NCBI RefSeq assembly: GCF_947501415.1
Contig: NZ_CANMVL010000009.1
Coordinates: forward strand, 186,001-250,000
Direction: 5' to 3'
Origin: an uncultured Halomonas sp.
GTDB lineage: Bacteria > Pseudomonadota > Gammaproteobacteria > Pseudomonadales > Halomonadaceae
DNA: 64,000 nucleotides
Below the pieces are notes generated by a model. That model saw only the letters and a list, made by a program, of their open reading frames with translations, did no database searches and was not told the DNA's origin. The translations under genes and the position numbers were made by a program. Below are positions 35,494 to 46,620 of this stretch, piece after piece; the first letter of the stretch is position 1, and every line of letters begins with the position of its first letter.

Positions 35494-37890
35494 CTACGTA
35501 CGCAGTTCAGCACCCAGATGTTGCCGGGACTCATTGACGATGGCATCGACCAACTGATTGATTTCCTCGTCATTAAGCGTGCGCGAAGGATGCTGCCAGG
35601 TCAAGCCCAGGGCAACGCTCTTGCGCCCTTCCGGTACACCCTTGCCCTGATAGACGTCGAACAGGCGGCATTCGCTCAGCCACTCACCCGCCTCGGCACG
35701 CAGGGTATCCAGCAGCGCCTGCACGGGCAGATTCTCATCCACCAGGAACGCCAGATCACGGCGCACCTCGGGGTAGCGTGATAGCGGCATAAAGGCCGGC
35801 ACGCGGCCGTGGGTCAGAGCATCGAGGCGAACCTCGAAGAGCAGTGCATCGACCTTGAGCCCCAGCTGGGCACGCACCGCCGGATGCAGGGTGCCGATCC
35901 AGCCGGCCTCCTCACCGCGATACAGCAGTCGGGCACACTGCCCCGGATGCAGTGACGGGTGCTCGGCGGGCTCGAAGCGCCACGCCTCGGCATCACCGCC
36001 CATGGCCAGCAGACTCTCGAGATCGCCCTTCAGGTCGAAGAAGTCGACCGCCGTACGCTCGGCGGCCCAGCCCTCCGGCTCGCGGCTGCCACAGACCAGC
36101 GCGCCCAGCATCGGCACCTGCGCCAGGTCATCTAGCTCGCCACGAAAGATGAGACCGGTCTCGAAAAGGCGGACCCGACTCTGCTGGCGATTGAGGTTGT
36201 GCTGCAGTGTTCGAATCAGGCCCGGAAAGAGGCTGGCCCGCATCACCGAGAGATCCGCGGAGATGGGGTTGGACAGCACCGGCGACACCGCCTCGGGCAG
36301 CAGTGTCTTCTGCAGCTCGGGCGCGACGAAGCTGTAGGTCACCGCCTCCTGATAGCCACGCGCCACCATCTGACGCCGCAGGCGGGCCAGCGGCGTGCGC
36401 GCCTCATAATCGCTGCGCAGCCCCAGGCGGGCCTTGGGGCGGCGGACCGGTAGGCGGTTGTAGCCATGGATACGCGCCACCTCCTCGATGAGATCCTCCT
36501 CGATGGCGATATCGAACCGCCAGCTCGGCACCTCGGCACGCCATTCGGCATCGGTCGTCTCGACCTCCATGCCGAGCCGCTCAAGTATCTCGCTCACCTC
36601 CTCGACGGCAAACGCCTTGCCGAGCGCCTGCTCGAGCCGTGTACGCCGCAGAACGACGCGACGCGATGCAGGCAGGTGGTCGTCGCTGGCTACCTCGACC
36701 AGGGGCCCAGCCTCACCGCCGACGATATCGAGCAGCAGGGCCGTGGCCCGCTCGACCGCCTCACGGGTCAGTTGGGGGTCGACACCGCGCTCGAAGCGGT
36801 GCGAGGCATCGGTGTGCAGGCCATAGTCACGCGCCTGACCGGCAACCGCCAGGGGCGTGAAGAATGCCGATTCGAGGAAGATGTCGCGCGTCTTTTCGCT
36901 AACACCCGACTGCTCGCCGCCCATTACTCCGGCGATGGCCAGCGGGCCGCGTTCGTCGGCGATCACCAGAGTCGAGGCATTGAGGCTGACCTCCTGGCCG
37001 TCGAGCAGCACCAGTCGCTCCCCCTCCCGGGCCAGGCGCACGATCACCGCACCGTGAAGGTTGTCGCGATCGAAGGCATGTAGTGGCTGCCCCAGCTCGA
37101 GCATCACATAGTTGGTGATATCGACGACCGGGTCGATGCTGCGCACGCCACCACGGCGCAGGCGCTCCACCATCCACAGCGGGGTCTCGGCGGTCATGTC
37201 GACCCCCTTGATCAACCGCCCGATATAGCGGGGGCAACGCTCGGCGTCCTCGACGCGAACCTCAAACGTCTTATCATGGCTCGCCGGCACCGCCTCGCAA
37301 GCCGGGCCCTGAACAGGAAGACGGTTGAGCACGCCAACCTCACGGGCCAGGCCCTTGAGGCTCAGGCAGTCGCCGCGGTTGGGGGTCAGGTCGACCTCGA
37401 TGGTGCAGTCGTCCAGCCCCAGCCAGGCACGCAGATCCTCGCCCTTCGGTGCATCGGCGGGCAGCACCAGGATGCCCGGGGAGGTATCCTCTTCGAGCCC
37501 CAGCTCGGACGCCGAGCAGATCATGCCCCGGGACTCCTGCCCCCGCAGCTTGGCCTTCTTGATCTTGAAACCCGACGCCTTGGCGTCATCGGGCAGCACC
37601 GCACCCACTCGAGCGAAGGCCACCTTCTGCCCCGCCGCTACATTCGGCGCACCACAGACCACCTGAACCGGTTCACCGCTGCCATCGTCGACCCGGCAGA
37701 CGCTGAGCTTGTCGGCATCCGGGTGCTGCTGCTTCTCCACCACCTCGGCGACTACCACGCCCTCGAAGGCCGCTGCTACCGGCTCCACGGCATCGACCTC
37801 GAGCCCTGCCATGGTGATCTGGTCGGCCAGTGCCTGGGTTGCCAGCTGAGGGGAAACCCACTCGCGCAGCCAGTGTTCGGAAAATTTCAT
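35494..37890 (-). CDS. pheT: phenylalanyl-tRNA synthetase beta subunit
   Basis: 798-residue beta chain of the alpha2-beta2 enzyme that charges tRNA-Phe. Domains in order are an N-terminal EMAP/OB tRNA-binding domain (VVVAEVVEKQQHPDADKLSVC), B3/B4 editing (the CPRYIGRLIKGV and DITNYVMLELGQPLHAFD segments), B5, a catalytic-like core and a C-terminal anticodon-binding FDX-ACB domain (PLSRYPEVRRDLAFLVDE). The start at 37890 gives MKFSEHWLREWV; the upstream 35 codons lie in the pheS gap and beyond and are not conserved. It is 40 bp after pheS. Confidence 0.97.
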   Translation of the reverse strand: MKFSEHWLREWVSPQLATQALADQITMAGLEVDAVEPVAAAFEGVVVAEVVEKQQHPDADKLSVCRVDDGSGEPVQVVCGAPNVAAGQKVAFARVGAVLPDDAKASGFKIKKAKLRGQESRGMICSASELGLEEDTSPGILVLPADAPKGEDLRAWLGLDDCTIEVDLTPNRGDCLSLKGLAREVGVLNRLPVQGPACEAVPASHDKTFEVRVEDAERCPRYIGRLIKGVDMTAETPLWMVERLRRGGVRSIDPVVDITNYVMLELGQPLHAFDRDNLHGAVIVRLAREGERLVLLDGQEVSLNASTLVIADERGPLAIAGVMGGEQSGVSEKTRDIFLESAFFTPLAVAGQARDYGLHTDASHRFERGVDPQLTREAVERATALLLDIVGGEAGPLVEVASDDHLPASRRVVLRRTRLEQALGKAFAVEEVSEILERLGMEVETTDAEWRAEVPSWRFDIAIEEDLIEEVARIHGYNRLPVRRPKARLGLRSDYEARTPLARLRRQMVARGYQEAVTYSFVAPELQKTLLPEAVSPVLSNPISADLSVMRASLFPGLIRTLQHNLNRQQSRVRLFETGLIFRGELDDLAQVPMLGALVCGSREPEGWAAERTAVDFFDLKGDLESLLAMGGDAEAWRFEPAEHPSLHPGQCARLLYRGEEAGWIGTLHPAVRAQLGLKVDALLFEVRLDALTHGRVPAFMPLSRYPEVRRDLAFLVDENLPVQALLDTLRAEAGEWLSECRLFDVYQGKGVPEGRKSVALGLTWQHPSRTLNDEEINQLVDAIVNESRQHLGAELRT

Positions 37891-37930
37891 GACAAATCCT
37901 ATCGCTGTGTTCTGCGTTTCCGGTGGACGA

Positions 37931-38986
<1,056 letters not shown>

Positions 38987-38988
38987 CT

Positions 38989-39024
38989 AAAAAAAACAGG
39001 GGAAGAGCGGCTGCTCTTCCCCTG
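38989..39024 (-). terminator. intrinsic terminator or attenuator between rplT and pheS
   Basis: On the minus strand a perfect 12-bp stem CAGGGGAAGAGC / GCTCTTCCCCTG with a 4-nt loop is directly followed by U8 (38989-38996). A second stem, GCCACCCGGCA/TGCCGGGTGGC, sits just upstream at 39036-39059. E. coli pheST has an attenuator here with a Phe-rich leader peptide; I find no ATG-initiated Phe-rich peptide in this gap. Confidence 0.88.
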
Positions 39025-39077
39025 CGACGTCTACAGCCACCCGGCAGATGCCGGGTGGCCGAAAATGACGCTGTCTC

Positions 39078-39431
39078 TTACTGGGCAGCCTTGGCCTTCT
39101 CGACGATGGCAGCGAAGGCTGCCTTCTCGTTGACGGCCAGGTCAGCCAGGACCTTGCGGTCGATCTCGATTCCGGCCTTCTTCAGGCCACCGACGAAGCG
39201 GCTGTAGGACAGGCCATGCTGACGAGCACCGGCGTTGATACGCTGGATCCACAGGGCGCGGAACTGACGCTTGCGCTGACGACGGTCACGGTAGGCGTAC
39301 TGGCCTGCCTTGATGACCGCCTGCTTGGCGACGCGAAAGACGCGGCTCCGGGCACCGTAGTAACCCTTGGCCTGCTTGAGAATCTTCTTGTGACGGCGAC
39401 GGGCGACGACGCCCCGCTTGACACGAGTCAT
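39078..39431 (-). CDS. rplT: 50S ribosomal protein L20
   Basis: 117-residue 23S-rRNA-binding protein required for early 50S assembly; in E. coli it also represses its own operon. [34 protein letters not shown] N-terminal basic tail, and the globular part with [17 protein letters not shown]. It is 37 bp after rpmI. No anomalies are seen. Confidence 0.98.
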   Translation of the reverse strand: MTRVKRGVVARRRHKKILKQAKGYYGARSRVFRVAKQAVIKAGQYAYRDRRQRKRQFRALWIQRINAGARQHGLSYSRFVGGLKKAGIEIDRKVLADLAVNEKAAFAAIVEKAKAAQ

Positions 39432-39468
39432 AGCTTACTCCTGACGAAAAATGGGTCTACCAAGGGTC

Positions 39469-39663
39469 TTACAGGTTGGGCAGCATCCGCTGAATGAGCG
39501 GCTTGTCCGCGTCGTGGATCTGCTTCATGCCACGCAGTTGACGCTTACGCTTGGTGGACTTCTTGGTCAGGATGTGGCTACGGAACGACTGCTTGTGCTT
39601 GAAGCCGTTGGCCGTCTTCTTGAAGCGCTTGGCAGCGCCGCTGTTGCTCTTGATCTTCGGCAT
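39469..39663 (-). CDS. rpmI: 50S ribosomal protein L35
   Basis: 64-residue ribosomal protein, [20 protein letters not shown] with the conserved [16 protein letters not shown] core. It sits between infC and rplT in the usual order. The 113-bp infC-rpmI gap contains a stem at 39707-39727 that could take part in L20 autoregulation. Confidence 0.98.
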   Translation of the reverse strand: MPKIKSNSGAAKRFKKTANGFKHKQSFRSHILTKKSTKRKRQLRGMKQIHDADKPLIQRMLPNL

Positions 39664-39706
39664 GAGAATAACTCCGCTCGAGGTTCTTCAGAAAACCCGA
39701 GGCCGA

Positions 39707-39727
39707 CGCAAGGCATGACACCTTGCG
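39707..39727 (-). promoter_or_regulatory. stem in rpmI leader (possible L20 control site)
   Basis: CGCAAGG (39707-39713) pairs with CCTTGCG (39721-39727) across a 7-nt loop, 44 bp before the rpmI start. In E. coli L20 binds structures in this leader; correspondence here is inference from position only. Confidence 0.35.
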
Positions 39728-39776
39728 CCCGTTGAACCGGCCACCGGATCACTTCTTTTGGTACTGCTGGTACCGC

Positions 39777-40319
39777 TTACTGCTTCTTCTTGGGCGCAAT
39801 GATCATGATCATCTGACGACCTTCCATCTTCGGGAAGGATTCGACACTCCCGAGATCTTCGAGGTCGGCAGCGATCCGCTCCATCAGCTTGCGACCGATG
39901 TCCTGGTGCGCCATTTCACGACCGCGGAAACGCAGCGTGACCTTGCCCTTGTCGCCCGCTTCGAGGAAACGTGTCAGGTTCTTCATCTTGACCTGATAGT
40001 CGCCCTCGTCGGTGCCAGGCCGGAACTTCACTTCCTTGACCTGAATCTGCTTTGTCTTCTTCTTCTGAGCCGCCTTCTGCTTCTTCTGCTCGAAGACAAA
40101 CTTGCCGTAATCCATGATCTTGCAGACGATCGGATCGGCATTGGAAATCTGTACGAGATCCATACCGGCGGTCTCGGCGCGCTCCAGCGCCTCGCTGGTG
40201 GGCACGATGCCCAGCTGCTCGCCGTCGCTGTCAATCAGGCGAACCTGATCATCGGTAATACGCTCGTTCATGGGCGGACGCTTGTCCTGAGGACGTCCAC
40301 GTTGGTTGCTACGCTTGAT
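39777..40319 (-). CDS. infC: translation initiation factor IF-3 (ATC start)
   Basis: 180-residue factor that prevents 50S joining and checks initiator tRNA and start codon. The first ATG (40271) would give only 164 residues. The frame continues 16 codons upstream to ATC (40317-40319), seven bases after AAGGAG. That gives [20 protein letters not shown] and exactly the 180 residues of E. coli IF3, which starts at AUU. A non-canonical start is the known autoregulatory device of infC. Core blocks [34 protein letters not shown] and [12 protein letters not shown] are intact. The Shine-Dalgarno overlaps the thrS stop. Confidence 0.95.
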   Translation of the reverse strand: MKRSNQRGRPQDKRPPMNERITDDQVRLIDSDGEQLGIVPTSEALERAETAGMDLVQISNADPIVCKIMDYGKFVFEQKKQKAAQKKKTKQIQVKEVKFRPGTDEGDYQVKMKNLTRFLEAGDKGKVTLRFRGREMAHQDIGRKLMERIAADLEDLGSVESFPKMEGRQMIMIIAPKKKQ

Positions 40320-40330
40320 GTTCCGTCTCC

Positions 40331-42250
40331 TTAGGCAATTGACGAATGTCTCTCACCGAGCTCTTCTCCGAGGCGCGCCATGAGGTCATCGACCGTCATG
40401 GTGCCCAGATCTTCACCACTGCGCGTACGCAGGGCGACCGAATCGGCTTCGACTTCCTTATCTCCTACCACCAGGAGATAGGGAACTTTCTGCAAGGTAT
40501 GCTCCCGGATTTTAAAGCCGATCTTCTCATTCCTCAAGTCCGCCTTGACGCGCAAGCCGAATTTCTGCAGCCGACGCTCAAGATCCAGCACAAACTCACG
40601 CTGGGAATCGGTGATATTGAGGATCGCCACCTGCTGGGGAGCCAGCCAGAGCGGCATGGCGCCGGCATGATGCTCGATCAGGATCCCCAGGAAGCGTTCG
40701 AACGAGCCGAGAATCGCACGGTGCAGCATTACCGGTGTCTTGCGGGCACCGTCTTCATCGACGAACTGAGCACCCAGCCGTCCTGGCAAATTGAAGTCGA
40801 GCTGCAGGGTACCACACTGCCAGACCCGATTGAGGCAGTCGCGCAGGGAGAATTCGATCTTGGGACCGTAGAAGGCGCCCTCGCCCGGCTGAAGTTCCCA
40901 CTCGAGGCCGGTGGAGTCGAGCGCGGCCTCGAGACCCGCCTCGGCGCGATCCCACAGCTCTGCCTCGCCCATGAAGTCATCGGGGCGCGTCGACAGCTTG
41001 AGCTCTACCTCGTCGAAGCCGAGATCCTTGTAGACCTTGAGGGTCAGGGCAATAAACGCCTCGGCCTCGGACTGAATCTGCTTTTCCGTACAGAAGATAT
41101 GGGCGTCATCCTGGGTGAAGCCACGCACCCGCATCAGACCATGCAGGGAACCGGAGGGTTCATTGCGGTGGCAGCTGCCGAACTCCGCCAGACGCAGCGG
41201 CAGATCCCGATAGCTCTTGAGCCCCTGATTGAACACCTGCACATGGCAGGGACAGTTCATGGGCTTGATGGCGTAATCGCGCTTCTCCGACTCGGTGGTG
41301 AACATCAGCTCGCTGTAGTGTCCCCAGTGACCGGACTTCTTCCACAGCGACAGATCCACCACCTGAGGCGTCTTGATCTCCTGGTAACCATTCTCGATCT
41401 GCACCCGACGCATATACTGCTCGAGCGCCTGATACATGGTCCAGCCGTTGGGGTGCCAGAACACCATCCCCGGCGCTTCTTCCTGGAGGTGGAAGAGATC
41501 CATCTTGCGCGCCAGCTTGCGGTGATCGCGCTTCTCCGCCTCCTCGAGGCGCTTCAGGTAGGCCTTGAGCTGCTTCTTGTCGGGCCAGGCGGTTCCATAG
41601 ATGCGCGTCAGCATGGGCTTGGTGGCATCGCCACGCCAGTAGGCACCGGCCAGCTTGGTCAGCTTGAATGACTTCAGGTGCCGGGTATTGGGCACATGTG
41701 GCCCCCGACACATGTCGACATACTCTTCATGATGATAGAGCCGAATCGTCTCCCCTTCGGGAATTTCCCGCACGATCTCCTGCTTGTAGGGTTCGTCGCG
41801 GTGCAGGAAGGCAAGCATTGCCTTATCGCGATCGACATACTCGCGAACCACATCATAGCCCTTGTCGATCAGCGCCTTCATGCGCTGTTCGATGGCCTCG
41901 AGGTCCTCGGGAGTCGCCGAGCGGCCAAAGTCGATATCGTAGTAGAAGCCATCATCAATGACCGGGCCAATGGCCATCTTCGCATCGGGATAGAGCTGCT
42001 TGACGGCATGACCGATCAGGTGGGCACAGGAGTGACGCACCACCTCCAGACCCTCGGGGTCCTTGGCGGTGAGGATCGCCACCTCGGCATCACGATCGAT
42101 GATATCGGCGGCGTCCACCGGCACTCCGTCGATCTTTCCGGCCACACAGGCCTTGGCGAGTCCGGGGCCGATGTCCTCGGCCAGTTGCATCACGCTCAGC
42201 GGGGCATCGAAGCGTCTCTGGCTGCCGTCAGGCAGGGTCACGATTGGCAT
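40331..42250 (-). CDS. thrS: threonyl-tRNA synthetase
   Basis: 639-residue class II synthetase (642 in E. coli). Domains are TGS ([19 protein letters not shown]), an editing domain with [12 protein letters not shown] and the Zn-like HxxxH/CxxxH residues ([12 protein letters not shown]), a catalytic core with Zn ligands in NCPCHVQVF, motif 2 [30 protein letters not shown], motif 3 [18 protein letters not shown], and a C-terminal anticodon-binding domain. The start at 42250 is MPIVTLPD; the 20-codon upstream extension is not conserved. It is the first gene of the operon; the infC ribosome site TAAGGAG overlaps its stop. Confidence 0.98.
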   Translation of the reverse strand: MPIVTLPDGSQRRFDAPLSVMQLAEDIGPGLAKACVAGKIDGVPVDAADIIDRDAEVAILTAKDPEGLEVVRHSCAHLIGHAVKQLYPDAKMAIGPVIDDGFYYDIDFGRSATPEDLEAIEQRMKALIDKGYDVVREYVDRDKAMLAFLHRDEPYKQEIVREIPEGETIRLYHHEEYVDMCRGPHVPNTRHLKSFKLTKLAGAYWRGDATKPMLTRIYGTAWPDKKQLKAYLKRLEEAEKRDHRKLARKMDLFHLQEEAPGMVFWHPNGWTMYQALEQYMRRVQIENGYQEIKTPQVVDLSLWKKSGHWGHYSELMFTTESEKRDYAIKPMNCPCHVQVFNQGLKSYRDLPLRLAEFGSCHRNEPSGSLHGLMRVRGFTQDDAHIFCTEKQIQSEAEAFIALTLKVYKDLGFDEVELKLSTRPDDFMGEAELWDRAEAGLEAALDSTGLEWELQPGEGAFYGPKIEFSLRDCLNRVWQCGTLQLDFNLPGRLGAQFVDEDGARKTPVMLHRAILGSFERFLGILIEHHAGAMPLWLAPQQVAILNITDSQREFVLDLERRLQKFGLRVKADLRNEKIGFKIREHTLQKVPYLLVVGDKEVEADSVALRTRSGEDLGTMTVDDLMARLGEELGERHSSIA

Positions 42251-42462
42251 GAAGGGGGTCCTTTCGCGCAGTGGTGGCCCATACGAAAGACCACATGTCG
42301 CAGTGAACAAAGAGTGAAAAGGTACTTGTCAGCCGGAACCCGGCCATCGCCATGATTGGAGAAGAGCTACTCCAGGCGAGACGGTGCCGGGCCGGATGAC
42401 GCGCCACGATAACAAAGCACCACTTATGGCGCCACTGTTATGGCGCCACAGTACCGACGCAA
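42251..42462. promoter_or_regulatory. thrS upstream region
   Basis: No gene. It must contain the thrS operon promoter. It carries a direct repeat, TATGGCGCCAC-3 nt-TATGGCGCCAC (about 42425-42449), each copy containing the palindrome GGCGCC. No convincing tRNA-Thr-like operator was recognised. Confidence 0.4.
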
Positions 42463-42506
42463 CAGGGGCGCCCTGAGGCGCCCCTGCAGGCGAGCCGAAG
42501 CTCGCC
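42463..42506 (-). terminator. tandem hairpins after OmpA-family gene
   Basis: Two stems sit just beyond the stop at 42525: GGCGAGC-CGAA-GCTCGCC (42489-42506) and CAGGGGCGCC-CTGA-GGCGCCCCTG (42463-42486). Both are perfect; the second probably terminates the minus-strand transcript. Confidence 0.65.
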
Positions 42507-42524
42507 GTGAACATGAACCCGGAC

Positions 42525-43172
42525 TTACTGGCTCATGATCTCCACGCGACGGTTCTTGGCACGGCCAGCGTCGGTCTCGTTGGTGGCAACCGGGCGCTCT
42601 TCACCGTAACCCACGGTGCGCATGCGGTTACCGGCAACGCCCTGGCTCGACAGGTAGCTGGCGACGGAGTCAGCGCGGTCCTTGGAGAGGCCCAGGTTGT
42701 ACTCATTGGTACCAACCGCATCAGTGTGACCGGCGATGGTCACGCGCACCTCGGGGTTATCATTGAGGGTGCGGGCGACCTTGTTCAGCTCGGAAGCAGC
42801 GCCCGGGCGCAGCTCGGCGGAGTCGAAGGCAAAGGTCACATCGCTCTGCAGGGTCACCGGCTCGAACACGGGCTCGGGCTCGGGCTCGGGCATCGGCGCG
42901 GGCTCGGCCACCGGCTCCGGCGTGTCGGCACACAGCATGGCACCAATGGTGGCACCAGCGGTCCCGCCAATGGCGGCACCGTCATCCTCATCGGACTCGC
43001 TGCTGGTGGCATAGCCGATACCACCGCCGATGACACCACCGGCCAGGCCGCACACCATCGGGTGCTGGTACCAGGGCTTGTCGACAGAGGTAGTACTGTT
43101 TGAAGTGGCGCAGCCGGAAAGGCCGACCACCAGAGCAGAACCGAGCAGCAAGCCAGTCGTGGACTTCTTCAT
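42525..43172 (-). CDS. OmpA-family outer-membrane lipoprotein
   Basis: 215 residues. The signal peptide has lipobox VGLSGCAT (Cys21), so it is predicted to be lipid-anchored. A glycine-zipper segment (about 42-80, GGVIGGGIGYA and GGTAGATIGAM) is followed by a Pro-Glu linker (EPVAEPAPMPEPEPEP) and a C-terminal OmpA peptidoglycan-binding domain from about 107, with FAFDSAELRPGA, IAGHTDAVGTNEYNLGLSKDRADSV and GYGEERPVATNETDAGRAKNRRVE. It tethers the outer membrane to peptidoglycan (family knowledge). It is monocistronic; the 258 bp upstream (43173-43430) shows no gene. Confidence 0.93.
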   Translation of the reverse strand: MKKSTTGLLLGSALVVGLSGCATSNSTTSVDKPWYQHPMVCGLAGGVIGGGIGYATSSESDEDDGAAIGGTAGATIGAMLCADTPEPVAEPAPMPEPEPEPVFEPVTLQSDVTFAFDSAELRPGAASELNKVARTLNDNPEVRVTIAGHTDAVGTNEYNLGLSKDRADSVASYLSSQGVAGNRMRTVGYGEERPVATNETDAGRAKNRRVEIMSQ

Positions 43173-43430
43173 GTGAAACTCCTTCTCTTTGCTTTTTTTC
43201 GCTCCAGGGTAGGCAACCGCTTGCCGCCTCCCAGATGATCCCGACGATCAGGCGCTGCGATCTTTGTCGCAACACCCATGCCGAAGACGTCTGTCACTCG
43301 TGACAAGACGTTCTCGGCACGCCGCCAAGCTTGCAGCAGCTCGGCAACTTGTTCAATCGTCTAGGGATAGACTAGCAAATCCTGGCGGCATCGCACAGTG
43401 TTCGATAAAGCACCCTTGAGTGCCTGATCC

Positions 43431-43898
43431 TCAATGCAGGCTGGCCGGCCAGTCGCGCCGAAACACCAGCGCGGCCCGGGCGGCCTCGAGGACGGCATCG
43501 CGATGCTCCTCTTCGACCGCAAAGCGCTCCTTGTCTTCCTTGAAGCGCTCCTTGGGGGTCAGCGCCTTGCGTGCTTCATGCGTATGAAGGTGGCGAGTCC
43601 GCGCATGAACCTCACCGAAGGGGCGAAAGCTTTCACGCTCCAACAGCCGTGAGTCGAGGATCTCGAGCAGCACCTTGCAACGCCAGGCGCCCTCGGTGAT
43701 ATCCACCTGCTCCTGCAGCAGTGCCGAGGCCACCAGTTCCAGGTTCTCAAGACAGTTTTCATGGGCCCGACGCAGCTCGTCCTGCTGCATGGCCCGCCGC
43801 CGTCGAACCTCGCGCCACAGGGTGAAGGCATAGGCACCGAGGCCGGCGATGATCACCAGGGCTAGGCCGGCAAGAATCAGGGCGGTGGTGGAGCTCAT
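43431..43898 (-). CDS. DUF2489 protein
   Basis: 155 residues with one N-terminal membrane helix (about 7-27) and a cytosolic helical domain. The pattern ENLELVASALLQEQVDITEGAWRCKVLLEIL, HLHTHEARKALTPKERFKED and ending in a charged helix matches the uncharacterised DUF2489 family. It is divergent from the DASS transporter with about 195 bp between starts. No function is known for the family. Confidence 0.8.
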   Translation of the reverse strand: MSSTTALILAGLALVIIAGLGAYAFTLWREVRRRRAMQQDELRRAHENCLENLELVASALLQEQVDITEGAWRCKVLLEILDSRLLERESFRPFGEVHARTRHLHTHEARKALTPKERFKEDKERFAVEEEHRDAVLEAARAALVFRRDWPASLH

Positions 43899-44092
43899 CG
43901 AGTATCACCATGGCATGACAGAAAGTGAGCGTACAATTCTACCCCCTTGCAGGCCGCGACCCCAACGTTCCTCGACCCGAAGCCCGCCAGGGCATGCCCC
44001 TGACGCGGTATAGGATTCTTGAGTACAATGCGGCCGCCTCATTGTCAGGCACTCACCCCTTCGATGCACTCACCCCGGTAATGGAACCCGCC

Positions 44093-45550
44093 ATGCCTGA
44101 TCACTCCAGCTCGCCCAGGGCACCGGCACCGCCCGCACTCGCCGCCAGGATCGGCCTGTGGCTTGGCCCCGCCCTGCTGCTCCTCACCCTGCTGTTACCG
44201 CCGCCCGCGGAGATGCCACCGGCGGCCTGGGCCTGTGTCGGCATGGCGCTGTGGATGGCCGCCTGGTGGTCTACCGAGGCGATCCCGATTCCTGCCACCT
44301 CGCTGCTCCCCATGGTGCTGGTACCCGCACTGGGGCTGGGCAGCATGGGCGAGGCGACCGCCAGCTACGCCAACCCGATCATCTACCTGTTTCTGGGCGG
44401 CTTCCTGCTCGGCATCGCCATGCAGCGCTGGGATTTGCATCGCCGCCTCGCCCTGCACGTGCTCAAGCTGGTGGGGCACCAGCCACGTCGACAGATCGCC
44501 GGTTTCATGGTCGCCACCGGTTTCCTCAGCATGTGGGTGTCGAATACCGCCACCTCGATCATGATGTTGCCCATCGGCATGTCGGTGATCAGCCTGCTCG
44601 AAGACAACGATCCCGAGGAGCTGAGCCGTTACGCGACCGCCCTGCTGCTGGCCATCGCCTACTCGGCCAGCATCGGCGGTGTCGCCACCCTGATCGGCAC
44701 GCCACCCAATGCGCTACTGGCCGGCTACCTGGCCGAGGACCGCGGCATCGACCTGGGCTTCGCTCAGTGGATGCTGGTGGGCCTGCCGATCAGCATCACC
44801 ATGATGGTGGCGGCCTGGTGGTGGCTGACGCGACGCGGTTTCAAGCTCGATGCGGCAAACCAGAGTGCCGAGCTGATCGATACCGAGCTGGCCAACCTCG
44901 GCCCGATGTCCTCCGCCGAGCGGCGCGTGGCGGTGCTGTTCTCTCTGGCCGCCATCGCCTGGGTGGCACGCCCGCTGCTCAACGACGTCGGGCTGCCCTG
45001 GTTGACCGACACCGGCATCGCCATCGCGGCTGGTATTGCGCTGTTTTTGATCCCGAGCGGGGGGCAGTCCCGCGAACGTCTCCTGGCCTGGGGTGATGCC
45101 CAGCAGGTGCCCTGGGGCATCCTGCTGCTGTTTGGAGGCGGCCTGGCCCTGGCCGGCACCATCACCCGGACCGGCCTGGCGGAGTGGATCGCCGGCCAGC
45201 TGGGCATCTTCGGTACCCTGCCACTGCTGGCCATGATCGGCATCGTGGTGCTGGTGATCATCTTCCTGACCGAGGTGACCTCCAACACCGCCACCGCCGC
45301 CGCCTTCCTGCCGCTGCTGGGCGCCCTGGCACTATCGCTGGATATCTCGCCGCTGCTGGTCACCGTGCCGGCCGCCATCGCCGCCAGCTGTGCCTTCATG
45401 ATGCCGGTGGCCACGCCACCCAATGCCATCGTCTTCGGCACCGGGCATATGAAGATTCAGTCGATGATCCGAGCCGGCTTCGCCCTGAACCTGGCCGGCA
45501 GCGTGGTGGTCACCGTGATGGCCTACCTGCTGGTCGTCCTGTTCTGGTAA
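44093..45550 (+). CDS. SLC13/DASS-family anion:Na+ symporter
   Basis: 485-residue inner-membrane transporter of the divalent anion:Na+ symporter family (VcINDY-like), moving dicarboxylates such as succinate or malate with Na+. The two SNT substrate-binding motifs are intact: WVSNTATSIMMLPIG in the first half and VTSNTATAAAFLP in the second. About 11 helices, with the re-entrant GTPPNALL and ATPPNAIVF hairpins. The start at 44093 is chosen over 44081 for its GGAA spacing. A 32-bp palindrome follows; ctaB is convergent. Substrate (dicarboxylate, sulfate or other) is not resolved. Confidence 0.92.
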   Translation: MPDHSSSPRAPAPPALAARIGLWLGPALLLLTLLLPPPAEMPPAAWACVGMALWMAAWWSTEAIPIPATSLLPMVLVPALGLGSMGEATASYANPIIYLFLGGFLLGIAMQRWDLHRRLALHVLKLVGHQPRRQIAGFMVATGFLSMWVSNTATSIMMLPIGMSVISLLEDNDPEELSRYATALLLAIAYSASIGGVATLIGTPPNALLAGYLAEDRGIDLGFAQWMLVGLPISITMMVAAWWWLTRRGFKLDAANQSAELIDTELANLGPMSSAERRVAVLFSLAAIAWVARPLLNDVGLPWLTDTGIAIAAGIALFLIPSGGQSRERLLAWGDAQQVPWGILLLFGGGLALAGTITRTGLAEWIAGQLGIFGTLPLLAMIGIVVLVIIFLTEVTSNTATAAAFLPLLGALALSLDISPLLVTVPAAIAASCAFMMPVATPPNAIVFGTGHMKIQSMIRAGFALNLAGSVVVTVMAYLLVVLFW

Positions 45551-45596
45551 CCCTGCATTGATAAACCTGATCTGACAAACAGGCTCCAGACCAACA

Positions 45597-45628
45597 CGAC
45601 ACGGCCCGGCAATTGCCGGGCCGTGTCG
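45597..45628. terminator. 32-bp palindrome between DASS gene and ctaB
   Basis: CGACACGGCCCGGCAA/TTGCCGGGCCGTGTCG is perfectly self-complementary and lies between convergent genes. Confidence 0.7.
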
Positions 45629-45666
45629 TATCACGGGCTGCGCCTTCCGTCGGCGTCATTCCCCAC

Positions 45667-46620
45667 TTATTGGATCGCCGGCGCCAGCCACAGCGTCCAG
45701 GCCTGAGCGTAGTGGTCCAGCAGCAGCACGCCGAACAGCCCCAGGATATAGCGAATCGAGAACCAGAAGGCGGCCAGCGGTGCCCTGGGGTCCTGCCCCC
45801 GCCAGACGCGGTAGTTCCAGAACATGAAGCGCGCATTGAGCGCCATCACCCCGACCAGATAGACCGCACCACTCATGCCGATCACGAACGGCAACAGCGT
45901 CACTGCCACGGTCAGCCAGCCATAGAGCCATACCTGCAGGCGGGTGAAGGCCACGCCGTGGGTCACGGGCAGCATCGGCACCCCGGCACGGGCGTACTCA
46001 TCACGCTTGTGCAACGCCAGCGCCCAGAAGTGCGGTGGCGTCCAGGCGAAGATGATCAACACCAGCAGCAGTGGCTCGGGCCCCACCTGGCCGGTGACTG
46101 ACGTCCAGCCAAGCAGCGGTGGTGCGGCACCGGCCAGCCCACCGATCACGATATTCTGGGGCGTGGCATGCTTGAGGAAGGTCGTGTAGACCAGCGCATA
46201 GCCGATCAGTGACCCCAGGGTCAGCCAGGCCGTCAACCCATTGACCTGCCACACCAGCAGCCCGAGGCCGACCAGCGACAGCAGCGTGGCCCAGGCCAGG
46301 GCAATGCTGCCGGGCATGCGTCGGGTGGCGAGCGGTCGCCGCGAGGTGCGCAGCATCATGGCATCGAGTCGCCTGTCGACCACATGGTTGAAAGCGGCCG
46401 CACCACAGGCGGTCAGGCCGATGCCTGCCAGGCCGAAGAAGACGACCCCAAGCGACGGCAACACCGGCCGCGCCAGCGCCATGCCGACAAGGGCACACAC
46501 CAGCATCACCAGCACCACGCGTGGCTTGCACAGGGTAACCAGGTCCCGCCAGCCCCAACCGCTCAGCGAAGGGGATGCGAGCTCGGAGACGCGGATCTCG
46601 GTGGTCAGTGAATCAGACAT
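45667..46620 (-). CDS. ctaB: protoheme IX farnesyltransferase (heme O synthase)
   Basis: 317-residue polytopic prenyltransferase that farnesylates heme B to heme O. The allylic-diphosphate site NHVVDRRLDAMM and the YTTFLKHATPQNIVIGGLAGA and WTPPHFWALAL segments are conserved. About nine helices. Its ATG overlaps the ctaA stop (ATGTCTGA, 8 bp), so the two are translationally coupled. It is the last gene of the cox/ctaA run. In P. aeruginosa a SenC/SCO1 gene follows at this point, but here none does. Confidence 0.96.
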   Translation of the reverse strand: MSDSLTTEIRVSELASPSLSGWGWRDLVTLCKPRVVLVMLVCALVGMALARPVLPSLGVVFFGLAGIGLTACGAAAFNHVVDRRLDAMMLRTSRRPLATRRMPGSIALAWATLLSLVGLGLLVWQVNGLTAWLTLGSLIGYALVYTTFLKHATPQNIVIGGLAGAAPPLLGWTSVTGQVGPEPLLLVLIIFAWTPPHFWALALHKRDEYARAGVPMLPVTHGVAFTRLQVWLYGWLTVAVTLLPFVIGMSGAVYLVGVMALNARFMFWNYRVWRGQDPRAPLAAFWFSIRYILGLFGVLLLDHYAQAWTLWLAPAIQ

